Shown one piece after another: positions 42,701-52,038 of a DNA stretch of 64,000 nucleotides. A model generated the notes under the pieces. It was given only the letters and a program-made list of their open reading frames with translations. It had not been told where the DNA came from and did not search any database. Origin of the DNA: Sepiola atlantica (lineage: Eukaryota; Mollusca; Cephalopoda; Sepiida; Sepiolidae); the NCBI GenBank assembly GCA_963556195.1, contig OY744546.1:67401803-67465802 (forward strand). Reading direction: 5' to 3'. A program made the translations under genes and the position numbers. The first letter of the stretch is position 1, and every line of letters starts with the position of its first letter.

Positions 42701-43254
42701 ATAAAGTCCCGAAATGCCTTAACATCCCCGTTGCTGTTAGTTCCCCTAGGTTTTCCCAAGCGATCTAAATCGGGATCCAAGACCGCGTTCCAGTCTCCCG
42801 CTAGAATTATCCGACGCGACGTATCCATAAAGGGCTCGATCCGCCGAAAAAAAGGAACCCGCTCAGAACTGGCGTTGGGCGCATAAACCCCAATAAGCCG
42901 AAAAGCCACATCCTTTACGGTAACATCAAGAACGCACAGCCTTCCCTCAGGATCTGCATAGATTGGGTCACACGTCGCATTCAGTGTGCGCTTAACTAGC
43001 CAGGAAACCCCTCTTGAGCGAGTATCAAAGTACGCTGAATAGAGCTGAAAGTCTCTAGTCAGCGCACCCTGATAATCACTGGGAATGAAGTGGGTCTCCT
43101 GCAAACAACATACATCCACGCCGAGTCGCTGAAGGTCACGTACTACTCGAAGTTTACGAGCGGTGTCCCTCAACCCTCGGCCATTTAGGCTTGCTAATCT
43201 GAGTGCCATTCTAGTGCTCTTAGAGTTGGGAACCCGAAACGAACATTGATGCAT
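39748..43254 (-). CDS. LINE ORF2: AP endonuclease and reverse transcriptase, unit 3
   Basis: 1168 aa, uninterrupted, with all catalytic residues of endonuclease and reverse transcriptase present at the same positions as in unit 1. Private differences are G940 (R in others) and A967 (D in others), both in the C-terminal region between RT and the zinc motif at 1026-1043. It overlaps the ORF1 tail by 35 bp. Because the local ORF1 is broken, this enzyme would need ORF1 protein from another copy such as unit 2. Confidence 0.95.
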   Translation of the reverse strand: MHQCSFRVPNSKSTRMALRLASLNGRGLRDTARKLRVVRDLQRLGVDVCCLQETHFIPSDYQGALTRDFQLYSAYFDTRSRGVSWLVKRTLNATCDPIYADPEGRLCVLDVTVKDVAFRLIGVYAPNASSERVPFFRRIEPFMDTSRRIILAGDWNAVLDPDLDRLGKPRGTNSNGDVKAFRDFIDKFDLVDKFRNEKPREVVWTWTASRGSDLGQLSSYLDRFLIRRVDLGLLDCPSFHNIVYSDHRLVRVRVNLDSPKPRLAGYWKFNTSLFDLKDFREQLLLTLQRELTGAIIGNKWWGHLKNVIRSFVADYSRRLNLRSRATKVALETSLSRAAEAGDSVTFTVAKTELNSLDNKADQGLIVRSRLKRVPHEATNLAASLRAEERRRSTDRHIASVTLSDGRLVTTNDGILEGFRSYFQDLFTKEPGLTMAQFDAYLADFSRLEATEAARCEGCINEDEVLEALRQVGLDKSPGIDGLPYELYLRLSPIFVPLLAVLFNSWFRNGSIPQYFTRGIIKLLRKDKSGGDGIGNFRPLTMLNTELKILAKILANRLQVVLFRLISPEQTCSVKGRTIQDNLHMIRLIIEKVDTEAALINLDQSKAFDRVDHRYLEAVLSSAGFGPHFRSWIRLFYANPGALVEVNGIRSKPFDLSRSIRQGCPLSPMLYVLALEPFLRRLRVNPVLRGITLSGACPMIKYSAYADDVTVLVTSSAEIRVVDMEIRRYEQVTGAKINCDKSVGLRIGAWRGVPLQGPFGWTDGPCKILGVWFGPDLQLEKNWSEVLKAVKAAARLWSLRNLTLKGRAEVCNSHIYPLILYRLSVLPLPAITLVELVKALFAFLWRGKQPMVRREICYLHPSEGGLGMPSVEIRQYTLRLHYLDRMCTPCEGNGEFWKEDTKKAFPALKSVHLHGGEAFRLPRRECSFYRECRQSLKYLLGVSESLSDTRVLSRKALYRVMVRGSVRADISEGLGLTKGELRLIWPWAPGLKCFDNYEASLTWLIIRNALWVGKKLYAAGLVETPSCVRCGDWEETTSHVFFHCPIVRPLCELVEGYTVRMLNGQFFVLESFSTCCNWAPIMKWEEHYVFLCLLAVMRGVIWSTRQKEVYGEETFTAPQLVLIFQSRLKMRVRLEKVKLSPADFNKRWVKVARLCRLNGANFEWYLDVP

Positions 43255-45076
43255 TTAAGACACCGACAGATGAACCCAGAGAACCTTGTCCCAATTCATT
43301 TGAGACGAGACCGTCCGGGGCCACACCGCCAATGTCTAAGGGGAAAGTTAGTTTTAATGCCCTGTAGAGTGTAGGATGGATACGTATAGGGACCCTCCCA
43401 ACACAAGATTTTTGCAGTAATACTACTTCTTCATCGTTAAAGAAAGCGAGAGGAGGCGATATATTAAAGGCGTTATTCGCTTCCTCCATCATATTCCAAA
43501 CCCCTTTAGCTTTGTCTCTTGATCTAACCACAGATAAAAGTCTTTGTGCATCCAAGAAATTTTCCGGGTTGGTAATGTCTTTTTTGTGTACCATCTTTAG
43601 TGTAGCTAGGTTTCGGTAGTTCTTCTTATGATGGTTTATCATAAGATTTTCAGTTTCAGGAGTTACTTTACAGACATCCTTGCCTGTGTAGAAAGGGGTC
43701 TTCTTTTTCCGGGCCTCTAGCGAGGGACTTCGATGGCGTTTCTGGGATGTGGAGGGGGCGGTGGGTGAGGCAGGAGGCGGCATATCGGTCTTCATTGGAG
43801 AGGGGGGCGGTGTACTTTTAGGGGTGTTGCACGGGGAACAGAAAGGAGATGGATTGGGGGTAACGGGCTTATCTTTTGATAAGGGGGTCAAATTAGATTC
43901 CCTTACTGGTGGGGATGACTTTAATGGTGGGGGTGCACCTTTGGCTGGAGAGCGACGATCTTTGGCCTGGGAAGTAGTTTTATTTGACTTGACCATTTTT
44001 TTTTCCTCGTTTTTTTTTTCTTTTTTTTCCTCAGTATTACGTTCCTCGTCGAGAGTCTTTTTCAGATCTAATATTTCTTTATATTTCTCTCCACCTGGAT
44101 CATTTCTGGTTTCTATTTCTAGTTGTTCCTCATCGGTCATCACTTGAGCGTATGACTTCGGCGATTTTTTTCCCGTAACAATATTCCAAACGACTTTCTT
44201 TTTGGGAGATTCATTTTCGGTGTTGCATAAGTCCTCGAATTCATCCGGGGTTACAGTTTCAGTTGTTGGCTTTGAGGAGGGAGTCTTCTTCTCCGCTGCA
44301 ACTTTCGGGGTCAAGTGTTCTCGCACTCTGTTTTTGGGGTTAGGCTGGGCCGGTTTAATCCTTGTGGGGCAAGTAAAAGTCAAGTGCCCAACCTCATTAC
44401 AAATCCAACAAGCTGGACGTCTTCCAGCCACCACCACAGGCAATTTTTCTCCATTTGCTTCAATGTAGTAAGGAACTTTCTTGAAAGCCGACTCGTTAAG
44501 CCACACGTCGAATGACCACGTTCCATTGAACTTATCAACCGTAATGGCGGTTATATCTCCAAACTTCAGCAAGAAGGCGCCTAAGTATTCCCCAGGAACC
44601 ACAGCCGGAACTTCGAAAACGGAGATGGTCGTTCTCCTTCGACCCATGTATTCCATTCGCAGAATGTAGTCCTTTGTGATTATTTCCTTCTTCGAGAGTT
44701 CGAGTCAGACTTCCTCGGTCTTAAAGAGGCTATCCCAGGTGTTATAACCTTTACATTTCACGATACGTTCCGCACGTACTCCGGTCGTTGCAATTAATTT
44801 TGCGACAGTTTCTTTTGAGGACCTAATCAGTTTTTTGGACTTTCTGTCCACTACGAACATTAATATCGTTTTTTTCTGGAATTCCTCCAACCTTGGTAAC
44901 TGTATTATTACTCCAGTTTCAGTCACGAAATCCGTGCAGTCTTTTGCCTTGGCGACAAAATCGTCAACGTCAATTTTAAGGGCGGGTGCCTTACTCCAGT
45001 CCGTTTTATCAGTAGGTTGAGGTGACATCTCAACCACTTCAGAGGTCTCCGAAGGCGCACAGCTCGCAGTCGCCAT
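43220..45076 (-). pseudogene. LINE ORF1, unit 3 (premature stop)
   Basis: From the ATG at 45076 only 123 codons are read before a TGA at 44705-44707. Compared with unit 5, two adjacent bases are exchanged there (GATGCAG to GAGTCAG on the plus strand), turning a Cys codon into a stop. The remaining frame is open to 43220 and holds the intact zinc knuckle and C-terminal tail. An internal start at 44656 (MEYMGRRRT) could in principle give 478 residues, but without the N-terminal domain. One residue near the knuckle differs (NRVREHL, where others have NRVLEHL). Sequence type B (MVKSNKTTSQAKDRR). Confidence 0.9.
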
Positions 45077-45258
45077 GGCCGGAGAACGGTAAAAAAAAAT
45101 AAACAAACTCCAAATAAATAAAAATATAAGGAGTAACAAAAAGGAAGCAACAAATATAACAATTAACAATAGTAACAAGCAATAACAATAATAACTATGA
45201 TAACGGACTTACTGGCAGAGAAAAATAACAGAGAGCTTTGTTGCTTACCACGTCAAAT

Positions 45259-45274
45259 AATAATATATGAGAAG
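45259..45274. repeat. LINE target-site repeat 4
   Basis: AATAATATATGAGAAG between units 3 and 4. The next bases are TATATTT, where the other units have AATATTT. Confidence 0.95.
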
Positions 45275-45568
45275 TATATTTATTTGTAAAAAATACAAAA
45301 TTTGGCACAAGGCCTACAAGGGGGGTGGGGAAAATGTTGACCTAACTAACATACTTAACTTAACTAGTCACAATCACCATAACAAATTTACTCCATGATA
45401 TACCTACTTAAAACCCAAAAATGACAATATATACATGTAATTGGGAGTGGGGGAACAAGAATGATATATATATATACAATGAAAAAATAAATAAAATTAA
45501 GTGTTAGTATAAGAACCTCCCACTAAAGAAATGTGGCCGATAAGTAGTTTTGCCAGTCGAAAAAAGGC

Positions 45569-45632
45569 GATGCAGGTCACGAAAGTTTTATTCTCACACC
45601 TCCTTCGAAAATTACGAAAGGAGACCTGCATC
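45569..45632 (-). promoter_or_regulatory. Conserved 3' UTR hairpin, unit 4
   Basis: Same stems as unit 1. Confidence 0.65.
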
Positions 45633-45697
45633 TCTGACAAAACAACAGATCAGTCACCTAATAGGGGTCGGGAATGGGAATTATAAAATAAAAGTCG

Positions 45698-45739
<42 letters not shown>

Positions 45740-45887
45740 GAGAGGACGAAAAAAAAAGGGGACCTATGACAACTTACATACCTCTAGCTAAGCTAAAAAA
45801 GGGGAAGAAAAACAAAACATAACCTAATCTTGCCTAACCGGGTCAAATAAAAGGGTCAGTGTTCGGTTCGGCCACCCAATATTCTGT

Positions 45888-48800
45888 CTAAGGCACGTCC
45901 AAGTACCACTCAAAATTAGCTCCATTCAAACGACACAAACGCGCAACTTTCACCCACCTTTTGTTGAAATCTGCCGGAGAGAGTTTCACCTTCTCCAGCC
46001 TGACACGCATTTTCAAGCGAGTCTGGAAAATGAGGACAAGCTGGGGAGCAGTGAAGATCTCTTCCCCGTAGACTTCCTTCAGTCGTGTCGACCAAATCAC
46101 TCCTCTCATGACTGCTAGTAAGCAAAGAAACACATAATGCTCCTCCCACTTCATGATTGGTGCCCAATTGCAGCATGTCGAAAAAGACTCCAAAACGAAG
46201 AACTGTCCGTTCAACATGCGAACCGTGTAGCCTTCAACTAACTCACACAGCGGGCGAACGATTGGGCAATGAAAGAAAACATGACTGGTCGTTTCCTCCC
46301 AGTCGCCGCATCGAACACAACTTGGTGTCTCTACTAACCCCGCTGCGTAAAGCTTTTTGCCGACCCAGAGTGCATTTCGTATTATCAGCCAGGTGAGTGA
46401 TGCCTCGTAATTATCGAAGCATTTCAACCCAGGCGCCCAAGGCCAGATCAAGCGAAGTTCTCCCTTCGTAAGACCGAGCCCCTCAGAAATATCGTCACGA
46501 ACAGATCCCCTCACCATAACCCGATATAGTGCTTTACGAGACAACACTCGGGTGTCAGAGAGGCTTTCTGACACCCTTAGAAGGTACTTCAAGGACTGTC
46601 GACACTCGCGATAAAAGGAGCACTCGCGTCGAGGTAAACGAAATGCCTCACCCCCATGCAAGTGCACACTTTTCAAAGCCGGAAAGGCTTTCTTGGTGTC
46701 TTCCTTCCAGAATTCACCGTTTCCCTCACAAGGTGTACACATTCGGTCTAGGTAGTGTAAGCGAAGCGTATATTGACGAATCTCAACGCTTGGCATACCT
46801 AGACCGCCTTCAGACGGATGCAAGTAGCAGATCTCCCGGCGAACCATGGGCTGCTTTCCGCGCCACAAAAACGCGAAAAGAGCCTTCACTAGTTCAACTA
46901 GTGTGATCGCCGGCAGAGGGAGCACAGAAAGACGGTAGAGGATGAGAGGATAAATGTGAGAATTACACACCTCCGCTCTTCCTTTTAAAGTAAGATTTCT
47001 CAAAGACCACAGACGGGCTGCAGCCTTAACCGCTTTCAACACTTCCGACCAATTTTTCTCCAACTGGAGATCAGGACCAAACCAGACGCCGAGTATCTTG
47101 CAAGGCCCATCCGTCCAGCCAAAGGGCCCCTGAAGGGGAACACCCCTCCAGGCACCAATGCGTAAGCCAACAGACTTATCGCAGTTGATTTTGGCCCCTG
47201 TCACTTGTTCATACCGTCTTATTTCCATGTCGACGACCCTAATCTCAGCACTGCTCGTTACAAGCACAGTGACGTCGTCGGCATAGGCGGAGTACTTAAT
47301 CATGGGGCAAGCACCAGACAAAGTAATCCCACGAAGGACCGGATTCACCCTAAGCCTGCGAAGGAAAGGCTCCAACGCAAGCACATAAAGCATCGGTGAA
47401 AGCGGACATCCCTGACGAATAGATCTGGACAAATCGAAAGGCTTTGACCTTATTCCATTCACTTCAACCAACGCACCGGGGTTTGCATAAAAGAGGCGAA
47501 TCCAGGAGCGGAAATGGGGACCAAATCCAGCCGAAGACAAGACAGCCTCCAAGTAACGATGATCGACCCTATCGAATGCTTTGGACTGATCTAAATTGAT
47601 CAGCGCGGCCTCAGTGTCGACTTTCTCTATGATCAAGCGTATCATGTGCAAATTATCTTGAATAGTCCGGCCCTTAACAGAACAAGTCTGTTCGGGACTT
47701 ATTAGACGAAACAAGACAACCTGCAGACGATTAGCCAAGATCTTGGCCAAAATCTTTAACTCTGTATTTAACATTGTTAAGGGCCGGAAATTACCTATAC
47801 CATCCCCACCACTCTTGTCCTTGCGGAGCAATTTGATGATACCCCTGGTAAAGTACTGGGGGATAGACCCGTTCCTAAACCAGGAGTTAAACAACACAGC
47901 CAGCAGGGGGACAAAAATGGGCGACAACCTCAAATACAGTTCGTAAGGCAGACCATCGATACCCGGAGACTTATCAAGGCCAACCTGCCTTAGGGCCTCC
48001 AGGACTTCATCCTCATTTATACACCCTTCGCCCCTAGCTGCTTCGGTCGCCTCGAGACGAGAAAAGTCAGCTAAATAGGCGTCGAACTGAGCCATTGTCA
48101 GACCGGGCTCCTTGGTAAAAAGATCCTGAAAATAAGAGCGAAAACCCTCCAAAATCCCGTCGTTTGTAGTCACGAGACGCCCATCCGATAATGTGACACT
48201 GGCGATGTGTCGATCAGTAGACCGTCGACGTTCCTCCGCACGCAGTGACGCGGCCAGGTTTGTCGCCTCGTGCGGCACTCTTTTTAACCTAGACCTAACT
48301 ATCAATCCCTGATCTGCCTTGTTATCCAAGGAGTTCAGTTCCGTTTTAGCTACAGTAAAGGTAACGCTATCCCCCGCCTCCGCCGCCCGACTTAAACTAG
48401 TTTCTAGTGCCACTTTCGTTGCCCTAGATCTAAGGTTGAGTCGACGACTATAATCGGCAACGAAGGACCTAATAACGTTCTTAAGGTGGCCCCACCACTT
48501 ATTCCCAATGATAGCACCCGTCAATTCCCTCTGTAATGTTAGTAAAAGCTGTTCCCGGAAGTCCTTCAAATCGAACAACGATGTGTTGAACTTCCAGTAA
48601 CCAGCCAATCTAGGCTTAGGACTATCTAAGTTTACCCGCACCCAGACAAGCCTATGATCCGAGTAAACTATATTATGAAAACTTGGACAATCTAAAAGCC
48701 CTAAATCGACTCTCCTAATTAAGAACCGATCAAGGTAACTCGAAAGTTGCCCTAAATCGGAGCCGCGACTAGCAGTCCAAGTCCATACTACTTCACGGGG

Positions 48801-49394
48801 TTTCTCATTTCGGAATTTATCGACAAGATCGAACTTATCGATAAAGTCCCGAAATGCCTTAACATCCCCGTTGCTGTTAGTTCCCCTAGGTTTTCCCAAG
48901 CGATCTAAATCGGGATCCAAGACCGCGTTCCAGTCTCCCGCTAGAATTATCCGACGCGACGTATCCATAAAGGGCTCGATCCGCCGAAAAAAAGGAACCC
49001 GCTCAGAACTGGCGTTGGGCGCATAAACCCCAATAAGCCGAAAAGCCACATCCTTTACGGTAACATCAAGAACGCACAGCCTTCCCTCAGGATCTGCATA
49101 GATTGGGTCACACGTCGCATTCAGTGTGCGCTTAACTAGCCAGGAAACCCCTCTTGAGCGAGTATCAAAGTACGCTGAATAGAGCTGAAAGTCTCTAGTC
49201 AGCGCACCCTGATAATCACTGGGAATGAAGTGGGTCTCCTGCAAACAACATACATCCACGCCGAGTCGCTGAAGGTCACGTACTACTCGAAGTTTACGAG
49301 CGGTGTCCCTCAACCCTCGGCCATTTAGGCTTGCTAATCTGAGTGCCATTCTAGTGCTCTTAGAGTTGGGAACCCGAAACGAACATTGATGCAT
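45888..49394 (-). CDS. LINE ORF2: AP endonuclease and reverse transcriptase, unit 4
   Basis: 1168 aa, uninterrupted. Catalytic residues are all kept. Private changes are W251 (R in others, four residues after the endonuclease histidine H247), G455 (C in others) and two near the C-terminus (STRLKEVYGEEIF, where most have STRQKEVYGEETF). W251 is the change most likely to matter because it follows the catalytic SDH motif. It shares FQTRL with unit 5, where units 1-3 have FQSRL, which links units 4 and 5. Confidence 0.95.
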   Translation of the reverse strand: MHQCSFRVPNSKSTRMALRLASLNGRGLRDTARKLRVVRDLQRLGVDVCCLQETHFIPSDYQGALTRDFQLYSAYFDTRSRGVSWLVKRTLNATCDPIYADPEGRLCVLDVTVKDVAFRLIGVYAPNASSERVPFFRRIEPFMDTSRRIILAGDWNAVLDPDLDRLGKPRGTNSNGDVKAFRDFIDKFDLVDKFRNEKPREVVWTWTASRGSDLGQLSSYLDRFLIRRVDLGLLDCPSFHNIVYSDHRLVWVRVNLDSPKPRLAGYWKFNTSLFDLKDFREQLLLTLQRELTGAIIGNKWWGHLKNVIRSFVADYSRRLNLRSRATKVALETSLSRAAEAGDSVTFTVAKTELNSLDNKADQGLIVRSRLKRVPHEATNLAASLRAEERRRSTDRHIASVTLSDGRLVTTNDGILEGFRSYFQDLFTKEPGLTMAQFDAYLADFSRLEATEAARGEGCINEDEVLEALRQVGLDKSPGIDGLPYELYLRLSPIFVPLLAVLFNSWFRNGSIPQYFTRGIIKLLRKDKSGGDGIGNFRPLTMLNTELKILAKILANRLQVVLFRLISPEQTCSVKGRTIQDNLHMIRLIIEKVDTEAALINLDQSKAFDRVDHRYLEAVLSSAGFGPHFRSWIRLFYANPGALVEVNGIRSKPFDLSRSIRQGCPLSPMLYVLALEPFLRRLRVNPVLRGITLSGACPMIKYSAYADDVTVLVTSSAEIRVVDMEIRRYEQVTGAKINCDKSVGLRIGAWRGVPLQGPFGWTDGPCKILGVWFGPDLQLEKNWSEVLKAVKAAARLWSLRNLTLKGRAEVCNSHIYPLILYRLSVLPLPAITLVELVKALFAFLWRGKQPMVRREICYLHPSEGGLGMPSVEIRQYTLRLHYLDRMCTPCEGNGEFWKEDTKKAFPALKSVHLHGGEAFRLPRRECSFYRECRQSLKYLLRVSESLSDTRVLSRKALYRVMVRGSVRDDISEGLGLTKGELRLIWPWAPGLKCFDNYEASLTWLIIRNALWVGKKLYAAGLVETPSCVRCGDWEETTSHVFFHCPIVRPLCELVEGYTVRMLNGQFFVLESFSTCCNWAPIMKWEEHYVFLCLLAVMRGVIWSTRLKEVYGEEIFTAPQLVLIFQTRLKMRVRLEKVKLSPADFNKRWVKVARLCRLNGANFEWYLDVP

Positions 49395-51230
49395 TTAAGA
49401 CACCGACAGATGAACCCAGAGAACCTTGTCCCAATTCATTTGAGACGAGACCGTCCGGGGCCACACCGCCAATGTCTAAGGGGAAAGTTAGTTTTAATGC
49501 CCTGTAGAGTGTAGGATGGATACGTATAGGGACCCTCCCAACACAAGATTTTTGCAGTAATACTACTTCTTCATCGTTAAAGAAAGCGAGAGGAGGCGAT
49601 ATATTAAAGGCGTTATTCGCTTCCTCCATCATGTTCCAAACCCCTTTAGCTTTGTCTCTTGATCGAACCACAGATAAAAGTCTTTGTGCATCCAAGAAAT
49701 TTTCCGGGTTGGTAATGTCTTTTTTGTGTACCATCTTTAGTGTAGCTAGGTTTCGGTAGTTCTTCTTATGATGGTTTATCATAAGATTTTCAGTTTCGGG
49801 AGTAACTTTACAGACATCCTTGCCTGTGTAGAAAGGGGTCTTCTTTTTCCGGGCCTCTAGCGAGGGGCTTCGATGGCGTTTCTGGGATGTGGAGGGGGCA
49901 GTGGGTGAGGCAGGAGGCGGCATATCGGTCTTCATTGGAGAGGGGGCGGTGTACTTTTAGGGGTGTTGCACGGGGAACAGAAAGGAGATGGATTAGGGGT
50001 AACGGGCTTATCTTTTGATAAGGGGGTCAGATTAGATTCCCTTACTGGTGGGGATGACTTTAATGGTGGGGGTGCACCTTTGGCTGGAGAGCGACGTTCT
50101 TTGGCTGGTGGAGTTTTTTTTCCCGCATTAATAGTAGTATCGGCAACCTTTTTTTTTTCCTCGTTTTTTTTTTCCTTTTTTTCCTCAGTTTTGCGCTCCT
50201 CGTCGAGAGACTTTTTCAAATTTAGTATTTCTTTGTATTTTTCACCACCAGGATCGTTGCTGGTTTCTATTTCTAGTTGTTCCTCTTCGGTCATTACTTG
50301 AGCATATGACTTCGGCGATTTTTTGCCAGTCACGATATTCCAAACGACTTTTTTTTTGGGTGATTCATTTTCGGTGTTGCATAAGTCCTCGAATTCCTCC
50401 GGGGTTACAGTTTCAGTTGTTGGCTTTGAGGAGGGAGTCTTCTTCTCCGCTGCAACTTTAGGTGTCAAGTGTTCTAGCACTCTGTTTTTGGGGTTAGGCT
50501 GGGCCGGTTTAATTCTTGTGGGGTAAGTAAAAGTCAAGTGCCCAACCTCATTACAAATCCAACAAGCTGGACGTCTTCCAGCCACCACCACAGGTAATTT
50601 TTCTCCATTTGCTTCAATGTAATACGGAACTTTCTTAAAAGCCGACTCGTTAAGCCACACGTCAAAAGACCACGTTCCGTTGAACTTGTCAACCGTAATA
50701 GCCGTTATTTCTCCGAACTTGAGTAAAAAGGCGCCTAAGTATTCCCCAGGAACCACAGCCGGAACTTCGAAAACAGAGATGGTCGTTCTCCTTCGACCCA
50801 TGTATTCCATTCGTAGAATGTAGTCTTTAGTGATTATTTCTTTCTTCGAGAGTTCGATGCACACATCCTCGGTCTTAAAGAGACTATTCCAGGTGTTATA
50901 GCCCTTGCACTTCACGATTCGTTCCGCACGTACTCCGGTCGTTGCAATTAATTTTGCGACAGTTTCTTTTGAGGACCTAATCAGTTTTTTGGACTTTCTG
51001 TCCACTACGAACATTAATATCGTTTTTTTCTGGAATTCCTCCAACCTTGGTAACTGTATTATTACTCCAGTTTCAGTCACGAAATCCGTGCAGTCTTTTG
51101 CCTTGGCGACAAAATCGTCAACGTCAATTTTAAGGGCGGGTGCCTTACTCCAGTCCGTTTTATCAGTAGGTTGAGGTGACATCTCAACCACTTCAGAGGT
51201 CTCCGAAGGCGCACAGCTCGCAGTCGCCAT
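49360..51230 (-). pseudogene. LINE ORF1, unit 4 (frameshift and zinc-knuckle Cys to Tyr)
   Basis: From the ATG at 51230 the frame is open to about 49940, where a run of six G in other units is five here (GAGAGGGGGCGG), shifting the frame. The rest is open again as 49360-49935. A second lesion is independent: the last Cys of the CCHC knuckle is Tyr (LTFTYP, where others have LTFTCP), from one base change near 50524. Either alone should impair the protein. N-terminal and middle parts match unit 1 (type A, VADTTINAGKK), while the tail has DAQRLL and MVHKKDI like units 3 and 5. Confidence 0.9.
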
Positions 51231-51412
51231 GGCCGGAGAACGGAAAAAAAAAATAAACAAACTCCAAATAAATAAAAATATAAGGAGTAAAAAAAAGGAA
51301 GCAACAAATTTAACAATTAACAATAGTAACAAGCAATAACAATAATAACTATGATAACGGACTTACTGGCAGAGAAAAATAACAGAGAGCTTTGTTGCTT
51401 ACCACGTCAAAT

Positions 51413-51428
51413 AATAATATATGAGAAG
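51413..51428. repeat. LINE target-site repeat 5
   Basis: AATAATATATGAGAAG between units 4 and 5. Confidence 0.95.
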
Positions 51429-51722
51429 AATATTTATTTGTAAAAAATACAAAATTTGGCACAAGGCCTACAAGGGGGGTGGGGAAAATGTTGACCTAAC
51501 TAACATACTTAACTTAACTAGTCACAATCACCATAACAAATTTACTCCATGATATACCTACTTAAAACCCAAAAATGACAATATATACATGTAATTGGGA
51601 GTGGGGGAACAAGAATGATATATATATATACAATGAAAAAATAAATAAAATTAAGTGTTAGTATAAGAACCTCCCACTAAAGAAATGTGGCCGATAAGTA
51701 GTTTTGCCAGTCGAAAAAAGGC

Positions 51723-51786
51723 GATGCAGGTCACGAAAGTGTTATTCTCACACCTCCTTCGAAAATTACGAAAGGAGACCTGCATC
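51723..51786 (-). promoter_or_regulatory. Conserved 3' UTR hairpin, unit 5
   Basis: Same outer stem as unit 1. One base differs in the loop region (GAAAGTGTTATT in place of GAAAGTTTTATT), outside the stems. Confidence 0.65.
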
Positions 51787-51851
51787 TCTGACAAAACAAC
51801 AGATCAGTCACCTAATAGGGGTCGGGAATGGGAATTATAAAATAAAAGTCG

Positions 51852-51890
<39 letters not shown>

Positions 51891-52038
51891 GAGAGGACGA
51901 AAAAAAATGGGGACCTATGACAACTTACATACCTCTAGCTAAGCTAAAAAAGGGGAAGAAAAACAAAACATAACCTAATCTTGCCTAAACGGGTCAAATA
52001 AAAGGGTCAGTGTTCGGTTCGGCCACCCAATATTCTGT

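Larger units (their letters stand above)
39137..45258 (-). mobile_element. LINE unit 3 (full length, ORF1 nonsense)
   Basis: Internal pyrimidine tract C8T29 in sense. ORF1 is almost identical to that of unit 5 but carries its own stop codon. Confidence 0.93.
45275..51412 (-). mobile_element. LINE unit 4 (full length, ORF1 frameshift)
   Basis: The longest unit, with C9T30 internal pyrimidine tract in sense. ORF1 joins type A sequence (N-terminal and middle parts) to type B sequence (C-terminal part). Confidence 0.93.
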
